From Amycolatopsis sp. WQ 127309 (lineage in GTDB: Bacteria > Actinomycetota > Actinomycetes > Mycobacteriales > Pseudonocardiaceae), in NCBI RefSeq assembly GCF_023023025.1, contig NZ_CP095481.1:5097001-5161000 (forward strand): DNA of 64,000 nt. Reading direction: 5' to 3'. Below the pieces are notes generated by a model. The model saw nothing but the letters and a program-made list of their open reading frames with translations. It was not told the DNA's origin and made no database searches. Both the position numbers and the translations under genes were made by a program. Shown here one piece after another: positions 7,980 through 17,224 of this stretch; position 1 is the first letter of the stretch, and each line of letters starts with the position of its first letter.

Positions 7980-8993
7980 ATGACCACCACGTTGGTTCCG
8001 GAAGGTCTCACGCCGTTCGGCGGCGTCGAGGCGAACGCGGCTTGGGCGGAGGAGGTGCGGCGCCTGGCGAAGCAGCGCGACGCGGTGCTGCTCGCGCACA
8101 ACTACCAGCTCCCGGAGATCCAGGACATCGCCGACCACACCGGCGACTCGCTCGCGCTCAGCCGCATCGCGGCGAGCAGCGATGCGTCCACCATCGTCTT
8201 CTGCGGCGTGCACTTCATGGCCGAGACCGCGAAGATCCTGGCCCCGGAGAAGACCGTCCTGATCCCCGACGCGCGGGCCGGCTGCTCGCTCGCCGACTCG
8301 ATCACCGGCGCCGAGCTGCGGGCCTGGAAGGCCGAGCACCCGGGCGCCGTCGTCGTCTCCTACGTCAACACCACGGCCGAGGTGAAGGCCGAAACGGACA
8401 TTTGCTGCACGTCTTCGAACGCGGTCGACGTCGTCGCGTCCATCCCCGCTGACCAGGAGGTTCTCTTCCTGCCGGACCAGTTCCTCGGCGCGCACGTCAA
8501 GCGCGTCACCGGCCGGGACAACATCCACATCTGGGCCGGGGAGTGCCACGTCCACGCCGGGATCAACGGCGCGGAGCTGGCCGAGCGCGCGGCCGAGGAC
8601 CCGGCGGCGGACCTGTTCATCCACCCCGAGTGCGGCTGCGCGACGTCGGCGCTCTACCTGGCCGGCGAGGGCGCGGTGGCGCCGGAGCGGGTCAAGATCC
8701 TCTCGACGGGCGACATGGTCCACGAGGCCCGCGACACCAAGGCCAAGACCGTGCTGGTGGCCACCGAGATCGGCATGATCCACCAGTTGCGCAAGGCTGC
8801 GCCGGACATCGACTTCCGCGCGGTGAACGACCGCGCGTCCTGCCGGTACATGAAGATGATCACCCCGGCGGCGCTGCTGCGGTGCCTGCGCGACGGCCTC
8901 GACGAGGTCCACGTCGACCTTGAAACGGCGTCCCGGGCGCGCGCTTCGGTGCAGCGGATGATCGAGATCGGGCAGCCCGGCGGCGCCGAATGA
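7980..8993 (+). CDS. nadA: Quinolinate synthase A
   Basis: It condenses iminoaspartate with dihydroxyacetone phosphate to quinolinate using a [4Fe-4S] cluster. The 337-residue protein carries the three conserved Cys regions [17 protein letters not shown] and the C-terminal SCRYMKM, plus LLAHNYQ near the N-terminus. ATG 7980 follows AGGAGGG at good spacing. Its stop overlaps the nadB start (ATGA), so nadA, nadB and nadC form one translationally coupled operon under the operator at 7931-7957. Confidence 0.96.
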   Translation: MTTTLVPEGLTPFGGVEANAAWAEEVRRLAKQRDAVLLAHNYQLPEIQDIADHTGDSLALSRIAASSDASTIVFCGVHFMAETAKILAPEKTVLIPDARAGCSLADSITGAELRAWKAEHPGAVVVSYVNTTAEVKAETDICCTSSNAVDVVASIPADQEVLFLPDQFLGAHVKRVTGRDNIHIWAGECHVHAGINGAELAERAAEDPAADLFIHPECGCATSALYLAGEGAVAPERVKILSTGDMVHEARDTKAKTVLVATEIGMIHQLRKAAPDIDFRAVNDRASCRYMKMITPAALLRCLRDGLDEVHVDLETASRARASVQRMIEIGQPGGAE

Positions 8994-10633
8994 GCACGCC
9001 GGTTAATGACCCACAGGCGAAAACCCCGGTCTGGGAAGCGCGCGCCGACCTGGTCGTGATCGGCAGCGGCGTCGCCGGGCTGACCGCGGCGCTGCGGGCC
9101 CAGGCGCTCGGGCTGCACGTCCTGGTGATCACCAAGGCGGCGGTCGCGGACGGCAACACGCGCTGGGCCCAGGGCGGCGTCGCCGTGGTCCTGGAGAACG
9201 AGCACGACCTCGACGACTCCGTGGAGAAGCACGCGGAGGACACCTTCACCGCGGGCGCCGGGCTGGTCGACGAGGTCGCCGCCCGCTCGATCCTCGACGG
9301 CGGCCCGGCCGCGATCGCCCGGCTCCGCGCGGACGGCGCGACGTTCGACTCGTCCGGAGACGGCTTGCTGGCGCGGACCCGCGAGGGCGGGCACAGCGCG
9401 TTCCGCGTGATCCACGCGGGCGGCGACGCCACCGGCGCCGAGGTCGAGCGCGCGCTGGTCGCGCAGGCCGGCCAGGCGCGGGTGCCGGTGCTGGAGCACC
9501 ACATCGCCATCGACGCCCTGCGCACGCCGGGCGGCCGGGTCGCCGGGGTCACGGTGCTGGACCGCAACGGCGTGCCCGGGGTCGTCCGGGCGCCGGCCGT
9601 CCTGCTGGCCAGCGGCGGGGTCGGGCAGCTCTACCAGGCGACGTCGAACCCGGAGATCGCCACCGGCGACGGCCTCGCGCTCGCGCTGCGGGCCGGGGCG
9701 ACGGTGGCCGACATCGAGTTCGTCCAGTTCCACCCGACGGTGCTCTACACGCCGGGCGCGCGCGGCCGCTGTCCGCTGGTCACCGAGGCGGTGCGCGGCG
9801 AGGGGGCGACCCTGGTCGACGGCGCCGGCGAGTCCGTGATGCACGGCGTGCACCCGCTCGGCGACCTCGCCCCGCGCGACGTCGTCTCGGCGGCGATCAC
9901 CCGGCGGATGCTGACGGCGCCGGGCGGCGTCGACGACCACGTGTTCCTCGACGCCACCGGGATCGCCGGGTTCGCCCAGCGGTTCCCGACGGTGTTCGCC
10001 GCGTGCGCGGTGCTGGGGCTCGACCCGGCCCGCGACCCGATCCCGGTGACCCCGGCGGCGCACTTCTCGTGCGGCGGCGTGGTGACCACTGTGGACGGTC
10101 GCTCGTCGGTGCCCGGTCTGTACGCCGCCGGCGAGGTGGCGCGGACCGGCCTGCACGGCGCGAACCGGCTGGCGTCCAACAGTTTGCTCGAAGGCCTGGT
10201 CGTCGGGCAGCGCGTCGCGGAGGCCGTTTCGGCGGACCTCGCGGCCGGGCTGCTGGCCGATCCGTCGCGGGGGCGGCTGCCGTCGTGGACGACCGCGCCG
10301 ACGGCCGAGCGCGACGCGCTGCAGCGCGTGATGAGCCGGTACGCGGCGATCGGCCGGGACGCCGACGGCCTGGCGGCCGCCGGATCCGTGCTCGACCTGT
10401 CTACTCAGGACAGTCCCTTGTGGACGCACGCGGCCGTCGAAGACGCGGCGCTGACCGTGGTCGCGCAGGCGTTGCTCACCGCGGCCGACCGGCGCACCGA
10501 GTCGCGCGGCTGCCACGTGCGGACCGACTTCCCCGCGCCGGCCGAGACCTGGCGGCGCAGCCAGCACATCCGGCTCAGCCTCTCCGGTCAGCCGGTGCTG
10601 GCCGACCCGATCCCCTTGGAGGGCGTGGCATGA
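8990..10633 (+). CDS. nadB: L-aspartate oxidase
   Basis: An FAD enzyme that oxidises L-aspartate to iminoaspartate for NadA. The 547-residue protein begins with the dinucleotide-binding motif [11 protein letters not shown] (residues 25-35) and has RWAQGGVA and FVQFHPT, typical of the succinate dehydrogenase/aspartate oxidase flavoprotein family, and an [16 protein letters not shown] segment near residue 390. ATGA overlaps join it to nadA upstream and nadC downstream. Confidence 0.95.
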   Translation: MSTPVNDPQAKTPVWEARADLVVIGSGVAGLTAALRAQALGLHVLVITKAAVADGNTRWAQGGVAVVLENEHDLDDSVEKHAEDTFTAGAGLVDEVAARSILDGGPAAIARLRADGATFDSSGDGLLARTREGGHSAFRVIHAGGDATGAEVERALVAQAGQARVPVLEHHIAIDALRTPGGRVAGVTVLDRNGVPGVVRAPAVLLASGGVGQLYQATSNPEIATGDGLALALRAGATVADIEFVQFHPTVLYTPGARGRCPLVTEAVRGEGATLVDGAGESVMHGVHPLGDLAPRDVVSAAITRRMLTAPGGVDDHVFLDATGIAGFAQRFPTVFAACAVLGLDPARDPIPVTPAAHFSCGGVVTTVDGRSSVPGLYAAGEVARTGLHGANRLASNSLLEGLVVGQRVAEAVSADLAAGLLADPSRGRLPSWTTAPTAERDALQRVMSRYAAIGRDADGLAAAGSVLDLSTQDSPLWTHAAVEDAALTVVAQALLTAADRRTESRGCHVRTDFPAPAETWRRSQHIRLSLSGQPVLADPIPLEGVA

Positions 10634-11523
10634 CTTTCCCGATCTCCGAACCGGTCCTGCGCCTGATCGCCGCGTCCGGCCTCGACGTCGAGGACGTGAC
10701 GCGGGTGGTCGCGACGGCGCTGGGCGAGGACCTGCGGTACGGGCCGGACGCGACAACCGCGTCGACGGTGCCCGAGGACGCGATCGCCGTCGCCGAGCTG
10801 ACTCCGCGCGTCGACGGCGTGGTGGCCGGGCTGCCGGTTGCGCTGGCCGTGTTCGACATGGTGCTGGGCGACGGGTACGAAGTGCTTGCCGGGCGCGAGG
10901 ACGGCGACCGGCTGGTCGCGGGGGAGCCCGCGCTGGTGCTGCGCGGCCCGGTCCGCGGGCTGCTCACGGCCGAGCGCACGGCGCTGAACCTGCTCTGCCA
11001 CCTCTCCGGCGTCGCCACCGCGACCGCCGCCTGGGTGTCCGAAGTGGACGGTACCGGCGCCGCGATCCGGGACTCCCGCAAGACGTTGCCGGGGCTGCGG
11101 CTGCTGCAGAAGTACGCCGTCCGCTGCGGTGGCGGGGTCAACCACCGGCTGGGGCTGGGTGACGCGGTGCTGATCAAGGACAACCACGTCGTCGCGGCCG
11201 GTTCGGTCACCGCCGCGCTGGAAGCGGCCCGGGCGCACGCGCCGGAGCTGCCGTGCGAGGTCGAGGTCGACTCGCTTGCGCAGCTGGAAGAAGCGCTGGC
11301 GGCCGCGGCGGACGAGGTGCTGCTGGACAACTTCACGCCGGAGGAGTGCGCCCAGGCGGTCGCGCGCCGCGACGACGTCTCCCCGAAAACGCGGCTGGAA
11401 TCCTCTGGTGGCCTCACCCTCGACCGTGGTAAGGCCTACGCCGAGTCCGGTGTGGACTACCTGTCGGTGGGTGGTCTGACCCACTCGTCACCCGCGTTGG
11501 ATCTCGGCATGGACCTTCGCTGA
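10630..11523 (+). CDS. nadC: Nicotinate-nucleotide pyrophosphorylase (quinolinate phosphoribosyltransferase)
   Basis: It converts quinolinate and PRPP to nicotinate mononucleotide. The 297-residue protein shows the QPRTase motifs TRKTLPGLR-like DSRKTLPGLR, KYAVRCGGGVNHR, IKDNH and EVEVDSLAQ in the expected order. ATG 10630 overlaps the nadB stop (ATGA). This is the last gene of the nad operon; the mycosin-like gene begins 78 bases downstream. Confidence 0.96.
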   Translation: MTFPISEPVLRLIAASGLDVEDVTRVVATALGEDLRYGPDATTASTVPEDAIAVAELTPRVDGVVAGLPVALAVFDMVLGDGYEVLAGREDGDRLVAGEPALVLRGPVRGLLTAERTALNLLCHLSGVATATAAWVSEVDGTGAAIRDSRKTLPGLRLLQKYAVRCGGGVNHRLGLGDAVLIKDNHVVAAGSVTAALEAARAHAPELPCEVEVDSLAQLEEALAAAADEVLLDNFTPEECAQAVARRDDVSPKTRLESSGGLTLDRGKAYAESGVDYLSVGGLTHSSPALDLGMDLR

Positions 11524-11601
11524 ACGGTGTTTCCCCGTTAGACTGCCGGTGGCGGAAGTTCCTTTCCGCCACCGGTTTCAGTCTGGGTTCGGAGGGTCGG
11601 G

Positions 11602-12768
11602 GTGCGGTTTCCGGCGGTGCTCGCGGTGGCGGGCCTGGTGCTGACCGGTGCGCCCACACTCGCCTTCGCAGCGCCTGAGGCGCAGTGCGCCAACCCGTCC
11701 GGCACGTACACCGGCGGCGTCCCGTGGGGGCAGCGGCTGGTCGACCCGGCGCGGCTCTGGCCGCTGACGCGCGGTGCGGGCCAGCTGGTCGCCGTCATCG
11801 GCACCGGCGTCGACGGGCAGAACTCCCAGTTCGCGCCCGGCCAGCTCGAAGGCGGCGGCGGCACCGAGGCGTCCGACTGCGACGGCCGCGGCACGATCGC
11901 GGCCGGGATCGTCGGCGCCCAGCCGGATCCGTCGACGACGTTCGCCGGGGTCGCGCCCGGTGTGCACCTGCTGCCGATCCGCTACACGCAGGCGAACGGC
12001 TCGTCCAACGACGGCGGTGACCCGGGTGCGCTGGCCGGCGCGATCGACACGGCGGTCGACCGGCACGCGGGCGTCATCCTCGTGGCCGTCCCCGCGGCGT
12101 TCGACAGCCCGGCGCTGTCCGGCGCGGTCGCGCGGGCGCGTTCTCAGGGCGCGGTGGTCGTCTCGGCGGCGACGGCGACCCAGCAGGGCGCGCGGACGTA
12201 CCCGACGGCGACGTCCGGGGCGCTGGGCGTCGGCTCGGTGAACCAGGCGGGCGAGCCGGTGCAGACCGAGGCGGGCGACTACGTCGGCGTCGCCGCGCCG
12301 GGCGCGGAGCTGGTCAGCACGTCGGCCGGCGCGGGCGGTGCGGTCGCGCACCGCTGGCCGGTGACGGATCCGGGCCTCGCGGCGGCGTACGTCGCCGGCG
12401 TCGCGGCGCTGGTCCGCGCGTACCACCCGGACCTGACCGGCGACCAGGTCGTCACCCGGCTGACGTTGACCGCGCACCGCCCGCCTTCCGGGGCACACGA
12501 CCCGCGGCTGGGCTGGGGAGTCCTGGACGCCTACGCCGCCGTCTCCTCGACCCTCCCCGCCGACGTCGCGCCGCCCGGCTCGGCCGTCGCCCCGGCCCCC
12601 GGCCCGGCGGTGGTCCCGGCCGCGGCCCCGGCCCGCCCGGCCTCGAACGTCGCCGCGGGCACGATCGCCCTGGCGGGGGTCGCCTTCGCGGCCGCGGCGG
12701 GAGTCACGGTGGCCGCGGTCCGCCGGGCCCGCCGCCGGGGCTGGCGCCCCTCCCGCTTCACCCCGTAA
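11602..12768 (+). CDS. Catalytically dead mycosin-like (S8) protein of the type VII locus
   Basis: A 388-residue protein with the architecture of a MycP mycosin: signal peptide (1-29), subtilisin-like S8 domain, a Pro/Ala-rich linker and a C-terminal membrane anchor (about 350-372) with a short basic tail. The landmark motifs align but every active residue is changed: VIDTG reads VIGTG (Gly67 for Asp), DGHGT reads DGRGT (Arg96 for His), GTSFAAPYVAG reads DPGLAAAYVAG (Gly258 for Ser), and the oxyanion Asn is Ala192. The frame is intact, so it is kept as a protein. In ESX systems the presence of MycP, apart from its cleavage activity, is reported to stabilise the membrane complex; a structural role is inferred here. 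GTG 11602 follows GGAGGG. Confidence 0.85.
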   Translation: MRFPAVLAVAGLVLTGAPTLAFAAPEAQCANPSGTYTGGVPWGQRLVDPARLWPLTRGAGQLVAVIGTGVDGQNSQFAPGQLEGGGGTEASDCDGRGTIAAGIVGAQPDPSTTFAGVAPGVHLLPIRYTQANGSSNDGGDPGALAGAIDTAVDRHAGVILVAVPAAFDSPALSGAVARARSQGAVVVSAATATQQGARTYPTATSGALGVGSVNQAGEPVQTEAGDYVGVAAPGAELVSTSAGAGGAVAHRWPVTDPGLAAAYVAGVAALVRAYHPDLTGDQVVTRLTLTAHRPPSGAHDPRLGWGVLDAYAAVSSTLPADVAPPGSAVAPAPGPAVVPAAAPARPASNVAAGTIALAGVAFAAAAGVTVAAVRRARRRGWRPSRFTP

Positions 12769-12782
12769 CCGACCCTCCAGGT

Positions 12783-12965
12783 ACGCGAGTTACGCGTTCA
12801 ATCACGCGAGATACGTCTCTGATCACGCGAGTCACGCGTACCGGAACGGCGAACTCGCGTACCTGGATGGTCGACTCGCGTGCCTGGAGGGTCGGTTCAC
12901 GGTACGGAGGTCGGAACTCGCGTGATCCGGGACGGGATTCGCGTGATTGGAGGCGGAACTCGCGT
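12783..12965. repeat. 21-base-period array of ACGCGAG cores, orientation-switched
   Basis: ACGCGAG-type cores start at 12783, 12804, 12825 and (degenerate) 12846. The complement CTCGCGT then starts at 12854, 12875, 12896 (degenerate), 12917, 12938 and 12959. Each series has an exact 21-base period, while the DNA between cores varies. The array fills the gap between the convergent mycosin-like gene and the leftward type VII operon. A longer relative lies at 44591-44953. Function is unknown; two-turn phasing suggests a protein-binding array. Confidence 0.85.
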
Positions 12966-12967
12966 GG

Positions 12968-13333
12968 TTACGCGGGGACCGGGCGGGTCGAGCCGATGAT
13001 GGCTACCGCGTGGCTTGACCGGGCGACGTGGATCGTGAAGTCGGCGCCTTCGCGGCTGAACCTCGCGATGAGTTCGCGGGGGGTGCTGCGGTCGTGGGCC
13101 TGCCAGCCGTGCTGCTCCAGGGAAGGCAGGATCTCTTCGGTGAGGCGGCGTTCCGGCTCGCCCGGGTGCTCCAGGCGGACGCCGTACTGCCAGCACAGCA
13201 GGTTGCCCGGCCGGGTCGGGTCGCAGTCCAGCTCGCTGTTGACCGTGGGGTCCGCGGGCGAGCCGAAGACGGCCGCGACGCTGTCGATCACGCCCGTCAG
13301 CTCGCCGGCCAGGCGGTCCAGTTCGACGCTCAT
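12968..13333 (-). CDS. Uncharacterised protein coupled to the DUF1023 hydrolase
   Basis: A 121-residue soluble protein I do not recognise, with two Cys (in LDCDPTRPGNLLCWQ, about residues 41-55) and a C-terminal beta-rich segment ending IHVARSSHAVAIIGS. Its start overlaps the stop of the DUF1023 hydrolase gene (ATGA), so the two are co-translated. An accessory, chaperone or immunity role for that partner is possible from position alone. It is the last gene of the leftward type VII substrate operon. Confidence 0.7.
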   Translation of the reverse strand: MSVELDRLAGELTGVIDSVAAVFGSPADPTVNSELDCDPTRPGNLLCWQYGVRLEHPGEPERRLTEEILPSLEQHGWQAHDRSTPRELIARFSREGADFTIHVARSSHAVAIIGSTRPVPA

Positions 13334-14676
13334 CGCAGCACACCTCCGTCGTTGAGGAACTCGACGCCGTTCTCCACGATGCCATGCGGGTCGAAGGTGC
13401 CGTCGGCGGTGGTCGGGCCGCCGGTGATGACGCGGTAGATGTTCGTCCACGACTCCGAACCCGGCTTGAGCACGTCGCTGTGCGACGACAGGCCCCACAT
13501 CTCGTTGCCGGCCGCGTCGCGCCCGGTCTCCAGGTCGGTGACGCCGGGGAAGGTGTCCGGGTCGGCGCCGTGGCCGATGCCGGTCCACTCGAGGCCCCAC
13601 GCGTTGCCCTGGGCGATCTGGATCGGGTCGAGCGGCGCGGTCATCGAGAACCGCTGCACGCCCGCCTGGCTCGCCGGCAGGTCGGCCGGCGACCAGACGC
13701 CGTGGCCCATGCCCGCCGACTCGACGTGCAGGACGCGGTCGACGTCGAGGCCCTGCGTCTCGGCCAGCCCGACCGTCGCGCCGCCGTAGCTGTGCCCGAT
13801 CGCGGTGAGCGTGACGTCGGAACCGGCGTGGCTCGCGATCTCGCCGCGCAGGTCGTCGGTGAAGTGCTTGAGGTCCGGCGCCATCGTCTGGGCGTAGCTC
13901 GCGTCCGGCCCCTGCACCACCGGGTTCTGCGGGAAGACGCCGTCGGCCCAGACGACCATCGCGGTGCGCCCGGTCGGGTCTGCGGCCACCAGGCTGCGCC
14001 CGAGGCCGGCGTAGGCGTCGAAGTTGGACATCTGCGTGTTGACGCCGGGCACGAACAGCCCGACGTTGCGCGTCCCCAGCTCGATGTGCCCGACGAGCTC
14101 GGCGATCCGGCCGTTGCCCGACGGGTCGAACTTCAGGATCTGCCGGTTGTTCGCGAGGATGTCCTCGTACAGCTTGATCCGGGCCTGGGACGCCTTGATG
14201 TCGTCGGCGTCGGTCAACGAAGCGAGCCGCGAGCGCTCGGCGGTCAGCGCGTCGGTGACCTTCGTGCGGTTGGCCGCGATCGCCTGGCCCCACGCGCCGG
14301 TGTCGGCCGCGCCGCCGATCCCGGCGGGATTTCCGGCCGCCGGCAAGGGATCTTCGGGCATCAAGGCCCGGTACATCGCGGCGACCTGGGCGTCGGCCCG
14401 CCGGTACCCGGCCGCCGACTCGGTCAGTCCACTTTGGAGCTTCTTGGCGAGCGTGACGTCGCCGGAGAGCTTCGAGCCCAGCTCCGTCATCGTCTTCTCG
14501 AACGTCTTGGCCGCGGCCTTGGACGCGTTGACCTGCCCGAAGGCCGTGGCCGGCACCTTCTCACCCGCGACGGCGGACTGCGCCGAAGACAGCGCTTCCG
14601 CCCGCGTGCCGTACTCTCCCGCCGCCGTGTCGAGGCGAGCGGGGGCGACCCGGTAACCCGTGGCTGATCCCGTCAC
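13330..14676 (-). CDS. WXG100-like N-terminus fused to DUF1023 alpha/beta hydrolase, probable type VII effector
   Basis: The 448-residue protein has an N-terminal helical domain of about 110 residues ending in the type VII export motif YxxxD (Tyr91-Asp95), then an alpha/beta hydrolase domain of the DUF1023 type with the nucleophile elbow GHSYGG near residue 294. It is preceded in the operon by a PPE-like protein, two WXG100-like proteins and a further substrate. Secretion through the eccBCDE system of this window and an esterase or lipase-like activity outside the cell are inferred. Confidence 0.8.
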   Translation of the reverse strand: MTGSATGYRVAPARLDTAAGEYGTRAEALSSAQSAVAGEKVPATAFGQVNASKAAAKTFEKTMTELGSKLSGDVTLAKKLQSGLTESAAGYRRADAQVAAMYRALMPEDPLPAAGNPAGIGGAADTGAWGQAIAANRTKVTDALTAERSRLASLTDADDIKASQARIKLYEDILANNRQILKFDPSGNGRIAELVGHIELGTRNVGLFVPGVNTQMSNFDAYAGLGRSLVAADPTGRTAMVVWADGVFPQNPVVQGPDASYAQTMAPDLKHFTDDLRGEIASHAGSDVTLTAIGHSYGGATVGLAETQGLDVDRVLHVESAGMGHGVWSPADLPASQAGVQRFSMTAPLDPIQIAQGNAWGLEWTGIGHGADPDTFPGVTDLETGRDAAGNEMWGLSSHSDVLKPGSESWTNIYRVITGGPTTADGTFDPHGIVENGVEFLNDGGVLR

Positions 14677-14697
14677 CGGGTCGCCTCCGTTCTTTTC

Positions 14698-16014
14698 CTA
14701 GTAGACGTCCGGCTCTTCGCCGATCACCGGCGGCGCGACCGGGGCGGACTGGCCCCAGACGTTCTCCGTCTCCACCAGCCAGGCCGGGATCCGGCGGCCG
14801 GACCCCATGTCCCCGCCGCCGCCCATGCCCATCGGCATCATGGGCATCATCGGCATCGCGCTCTTGGCGGCCGCCGCACCGGCGGCCCCGACCGCGCTGC
14901 CGGCCAGGCCGCTGAGCGCGTTGCCCGAGCCGCCGTCGCCGGCCAGCCCGGAGTGCGCCGCCGGGGCGTCCGCGCCGCCGCCGGCCGAAAGCCCGCCGGC
15001 TCCCCCGATGCCGCCGCCGATCGACGGCGCGTCACCCCCGCCGATCGGGATGCCGCCCCCGGCACCGCCTTCGACGCCGGCGCCGCCGCCGAGCTTCGTG
15101 CCGGGCGCCTCGTCCTTGTTCTCCTTGGGGTCCTTGCCGGACGCCCAGCCGGGCACCTTCGGCATGATCGAGCCGAACCGGCCGAACGCGGCGGCCGAAG
15201 CCGCGGCGAGCCCGGCGGTGAACATGTCGCCGAAGAGCGGGTTCGACGTCGGCGCGGTCGTGCCGGGCTGCTGCGTGGTGCCGTCGGCGCCGGGCAGCGG
15301 GTGCCCGTCGGTCGGCGTGACGACGACGCCGGGATCGGTCGTGCCGTTGCCGACGAGCCCGGGCGCGCCGGCACCGCCCGCGCCACCGCCGGCGGGCGGG
15401 GCGACCGGCGTCTCGACGGCGTTCGGCGACGCCGGGATCGAGTCCTCGGCGACGCCGTACTCACCGGCCAGTGTGGTCATGACGGCGATCGCCTTGCCGT
15501 GCGCGGATCCCGCGGCGTTCGCGGCGGACTGCTGCGCCTCGACGTTCGAGATCGCCTGCTGGCGCTGCTGCGCGGCGGCCTGCACCACGGCGGGCGAGGC
15601 GTCCGGCGGCAGCAGCGGCGGGTTCACCGCGAGCGCGACGTCGGCGGGGGAGACGTCCGGCACCGAAACCGGCGGCGGCATCTCCTTCTTGGCCTTCACC
15701 AGCGCGTCGGCGGCGTCGTCGAGCATCACGTTCATCGCCTCGGCGGTCTGCGCCACCTTGGCGATGCCGTTCGCGAGGTCGACGATCATGTGCTGGTACT
15801 GGTCGGCGGCGCCACCGGTCCACTGGTCCTTGAACTGGGTGAGCTCGGAGTTCAGGTTGTGGGCCTGCTCGTGCAGGTGCAGCGACGCGGACTTCCACTT
15901 GTCGGCGGCGTGCCGCGCGCTGTTCGGGTCGCCGGCCTGCAGCATCGCGTACAGCTGCTGGTGGCTGTACGCGGCGAAGTTCGTGTGGGCCGTGGTGTCG
16001 TGGTGGTGGGTCAT
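14698..16014 (-). CDS. PPE-like WXG100-superfamily protein with Gly/Pro-rich C-terminus
   Basis: The 438-residue protein has an N-terminal helical region with a WTG turn at residues 65-67 and HSHQQLY-type His-rich start (MTHHH), followed by a long helical stretch with a KKEMPPP break near 110, and a C-terminal half very rich in Gly, Ala and Pro with few charges (about 200-400). This layout is like PPE or EspB-type ESX substrates. The ATGA overlap with the 127-residue upstream protein suggests they are secreted or act as a pair. Confidence 0.75.
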   Translation of the reverse strand: MTHHHDTTAHTNFAAYSHQQLYAMLQAGDPNSARHAADKWKSASLHLHEQAHNLNSELTQFKDQWTGGAADQYQHMIVDLANGIAKVAQTAEAMNVMLDDAADALVKAKKEMPPPVSVPDVSPADVALAVNPPLLPPDASPAVVQAAAQQRQQAISNVEAQQSAANAAGSAHGKAIAVMTTLAGEYGVAEDSIPASPNAVETPVAPPAGGGAGGAGAPGLVGNGTTDPGVVVTPTDGHPLPGADGTTQQPGTTAPTSNPLFGDMFTAGLAAASAAAFGRFGSIMPKVPGWASGKDPKENKDEAPGTKLGGGAGVEGGAGGGIPIGGGDAPSIGGGIGGAGGLSAGGGADAPAAHSGLAGDGGSGNALSGLAGSAVGAAGAAAAKSAMPMMPMMPMGMGGGGDMGSGRRIPAWLVETENVWGQSAPVAPPVIGEEPDVY

Positions 16015-16394
16015 CCCTTGCTCCCGTCACTGTGCCCGAGGCCGAGCAGGCCGAGCACCGGGTCCAGCAGGCCCGTGACGGCGCCCGAGCTGTGCAGGTC
16101 ACCGGCCACCGACTGGTCGGCGTTCGCGTAGCCGTCGGCGACCGTGTTCGTGACGTCCTGCGCGAACCCGATCGCGCTGCGGACCTGGTCGAGCAGGCCC
16201 TGCATCTCCGACACCGCGGCGCGGTTGGCGTCGGCCAGCGACCCGGCCTCGCCGAACTCGCCGAACAGCAGCGGCTCGTCGCCGAGGGTGAGCAGGAAGT
16301 CGTTCGGTTTGGACATCGCCTGGATCTGGGTCTCCAGCTCCCGCACGAAGTCCTTCAGCGATTCCAGGTGGACGTAGTACGACTGGTCGTGCAT
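16011..16394 (-). CDS. Small helical type VII substrate with YxxxD motif
   Basis: A 127-residue protein with two predicted helices (about 5-30 and 52-95) and the export motif YxxxD at Tyr89-Asp93 followed by a short low-complexity tail, as in PE-type or EspA-like partners. It lacks a WXG turn. It overlaps the PPE-like gene start, which is the usual order for PE/PPE-type pairs, so a heterodimer is likely. Confidence 0.7.
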   Translation of the reverse strand: MHDQSYYVHLESLKDFVRELETQIQAMSKPNDFLLTLGDEPLLFGEFGEAGSLADANRAAVSEMQGLLDQVRSAIGFAQDVTNTVADGYANADQSVAGDLHSSGAVTGLLDPVLGLLGLGHSDGSKG

Positions 16395-16494
16395 CGGATC
16401 CCGTCTCTGTCCGCACGTGGGGGATGAGGGAAAGCCGGTCGGCCGGTGCGAGCGGGGGGTTTCCCGCACCGGCCGACCGACGTCTGGGCGCGGA

Positions 16495-16797
16495 TCAGCC
16501 CGCGAACAGTCCCTGGTTGCGGTTCTCCAGCTGCTGCTGGAGGTCGTGGGCCTCGCCGACCTTGCCGCCGAACTGCGCGATGATGGCGACGATGTCCGCG
16601 GTGGCCTGGCGCAGCCGGGTCTCCGACTGGCGCGCCGCGTCACCGGCGGAGCTGCCGGAGGCGTACCAGGTCGCGGTGATGGGCTGGAGGTTCTGGTGCA
16701 GCTGCTCCAGCTGGGAGGTGAGCGCCTTGGCCTTGGCGGCCAGGGACGCCGAGCTGTGCTGCAGCGCGGCGAAGTTGATTTCGACGACGTCGGCCAT
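16495..16797 (-). CDS. WXG100-family protein with degenerate WXG turn
   Basis: A 100-residue all-helical protein of exactly ESAT-6-family size. The central turn keeps Trp44 (TWYASGSSAGDA) but has no Gly two residues later, and there is no YxxxD tail motif. It lies 17 bases after the 114-residue partner below, so the pair probably forms an EsxA/EsxB-type heterodimer in which the partner carries the export signal. Confidence 0.82.
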   Translation of the reverse strand: MADVVEINFAALQHSSASLAAKAKALTSQLEQLHQNLQPITATWYASGSSAGDAARQSETRLRQATADIVAIIAQFGGKVGEAHDLQQQLENRNQGLFAG

Positions 16798-16814
16798 CGG
16801 TACGTCCTCTCAGG

Positions 16815-17159
16815 TCAGGGGTTGAGGCGGGGGATCACGCCCGAGCCCTCGAGGGTGTTGCCGACCCCCTGGAAGCTCTGGTGGACGTCGGAGTCGCCGC
16901 GGCCGTAGTTCGCGTGGCTGGTGTGGACGAGCTGCGACATGGTGTCGAGCTCCTTCACGGCCGTGGTCATCTTCTCCTGGAGCCGGCGCTGGAGGTCCCA
17001 GAACGCCACGGCCTGGTCACCCTTGTAGTTGCGCAGGGCCTCGGTCAGCTCGGACTCCAAGCTGGCCATCGTGGACTTGGCGTTCGTGGCGGTTTCCTCG
17101 AAACCCTGGACGGCGCGCGTCATAGCAGCGGAATCTGCCTGGAATCCCGGACTGGACAT
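16815..17159 (-). CDS. WXG100-family protein with YxxxD export motif (EsxB-like)
   Basis: A 114-residue helical protein. The central turn is YKG (residues 45-47) rather than WXG, and the C-terminal helix is followed by YxxxD at Tyr85-Asp89. The paired neighbour lacks that motif, as in EsxA/EsxB dimers where one partner carries the signal. It is the first gene of the leftward substrate operon and has a strong ribosome binding site (AGGAAGGAGGTGG) and a recognisable promoter. Confidence 0.82.
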   Translation of the reverse strand: MSSPGFQADSAAMTRAVQGFEETATNAKSTMASLESELTEALRNYKGDQAVAFWDLQRRLQEKMTTAVKELDTMSQLVHTSHANYGRGDSDVHQSFQGVGNTLEGSGVIPRLNP

Positions 17160-17196
17160 CGACGGGCCACCTCCTTCCTGAAGCGAATTTCCCCTG

Positions 17197-17212
17197 GCGC
17201 GGTGATCCGCGC
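17197..17212 (-). promoter_or_regulatory. Inverted repeat in the 5' leader of the WXG100 operon
   Basis: GCGCGG-TGAT-CCGCGC lies between the predicted transcription start (about 17218) and the ribosome binding site of the 114-residue WXG100 gene. It could be an operator or a leader hairpin controlling the operon. Confidence 0.4.
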
Positions 17213-17224
17213 GGTGTGAAAGTC

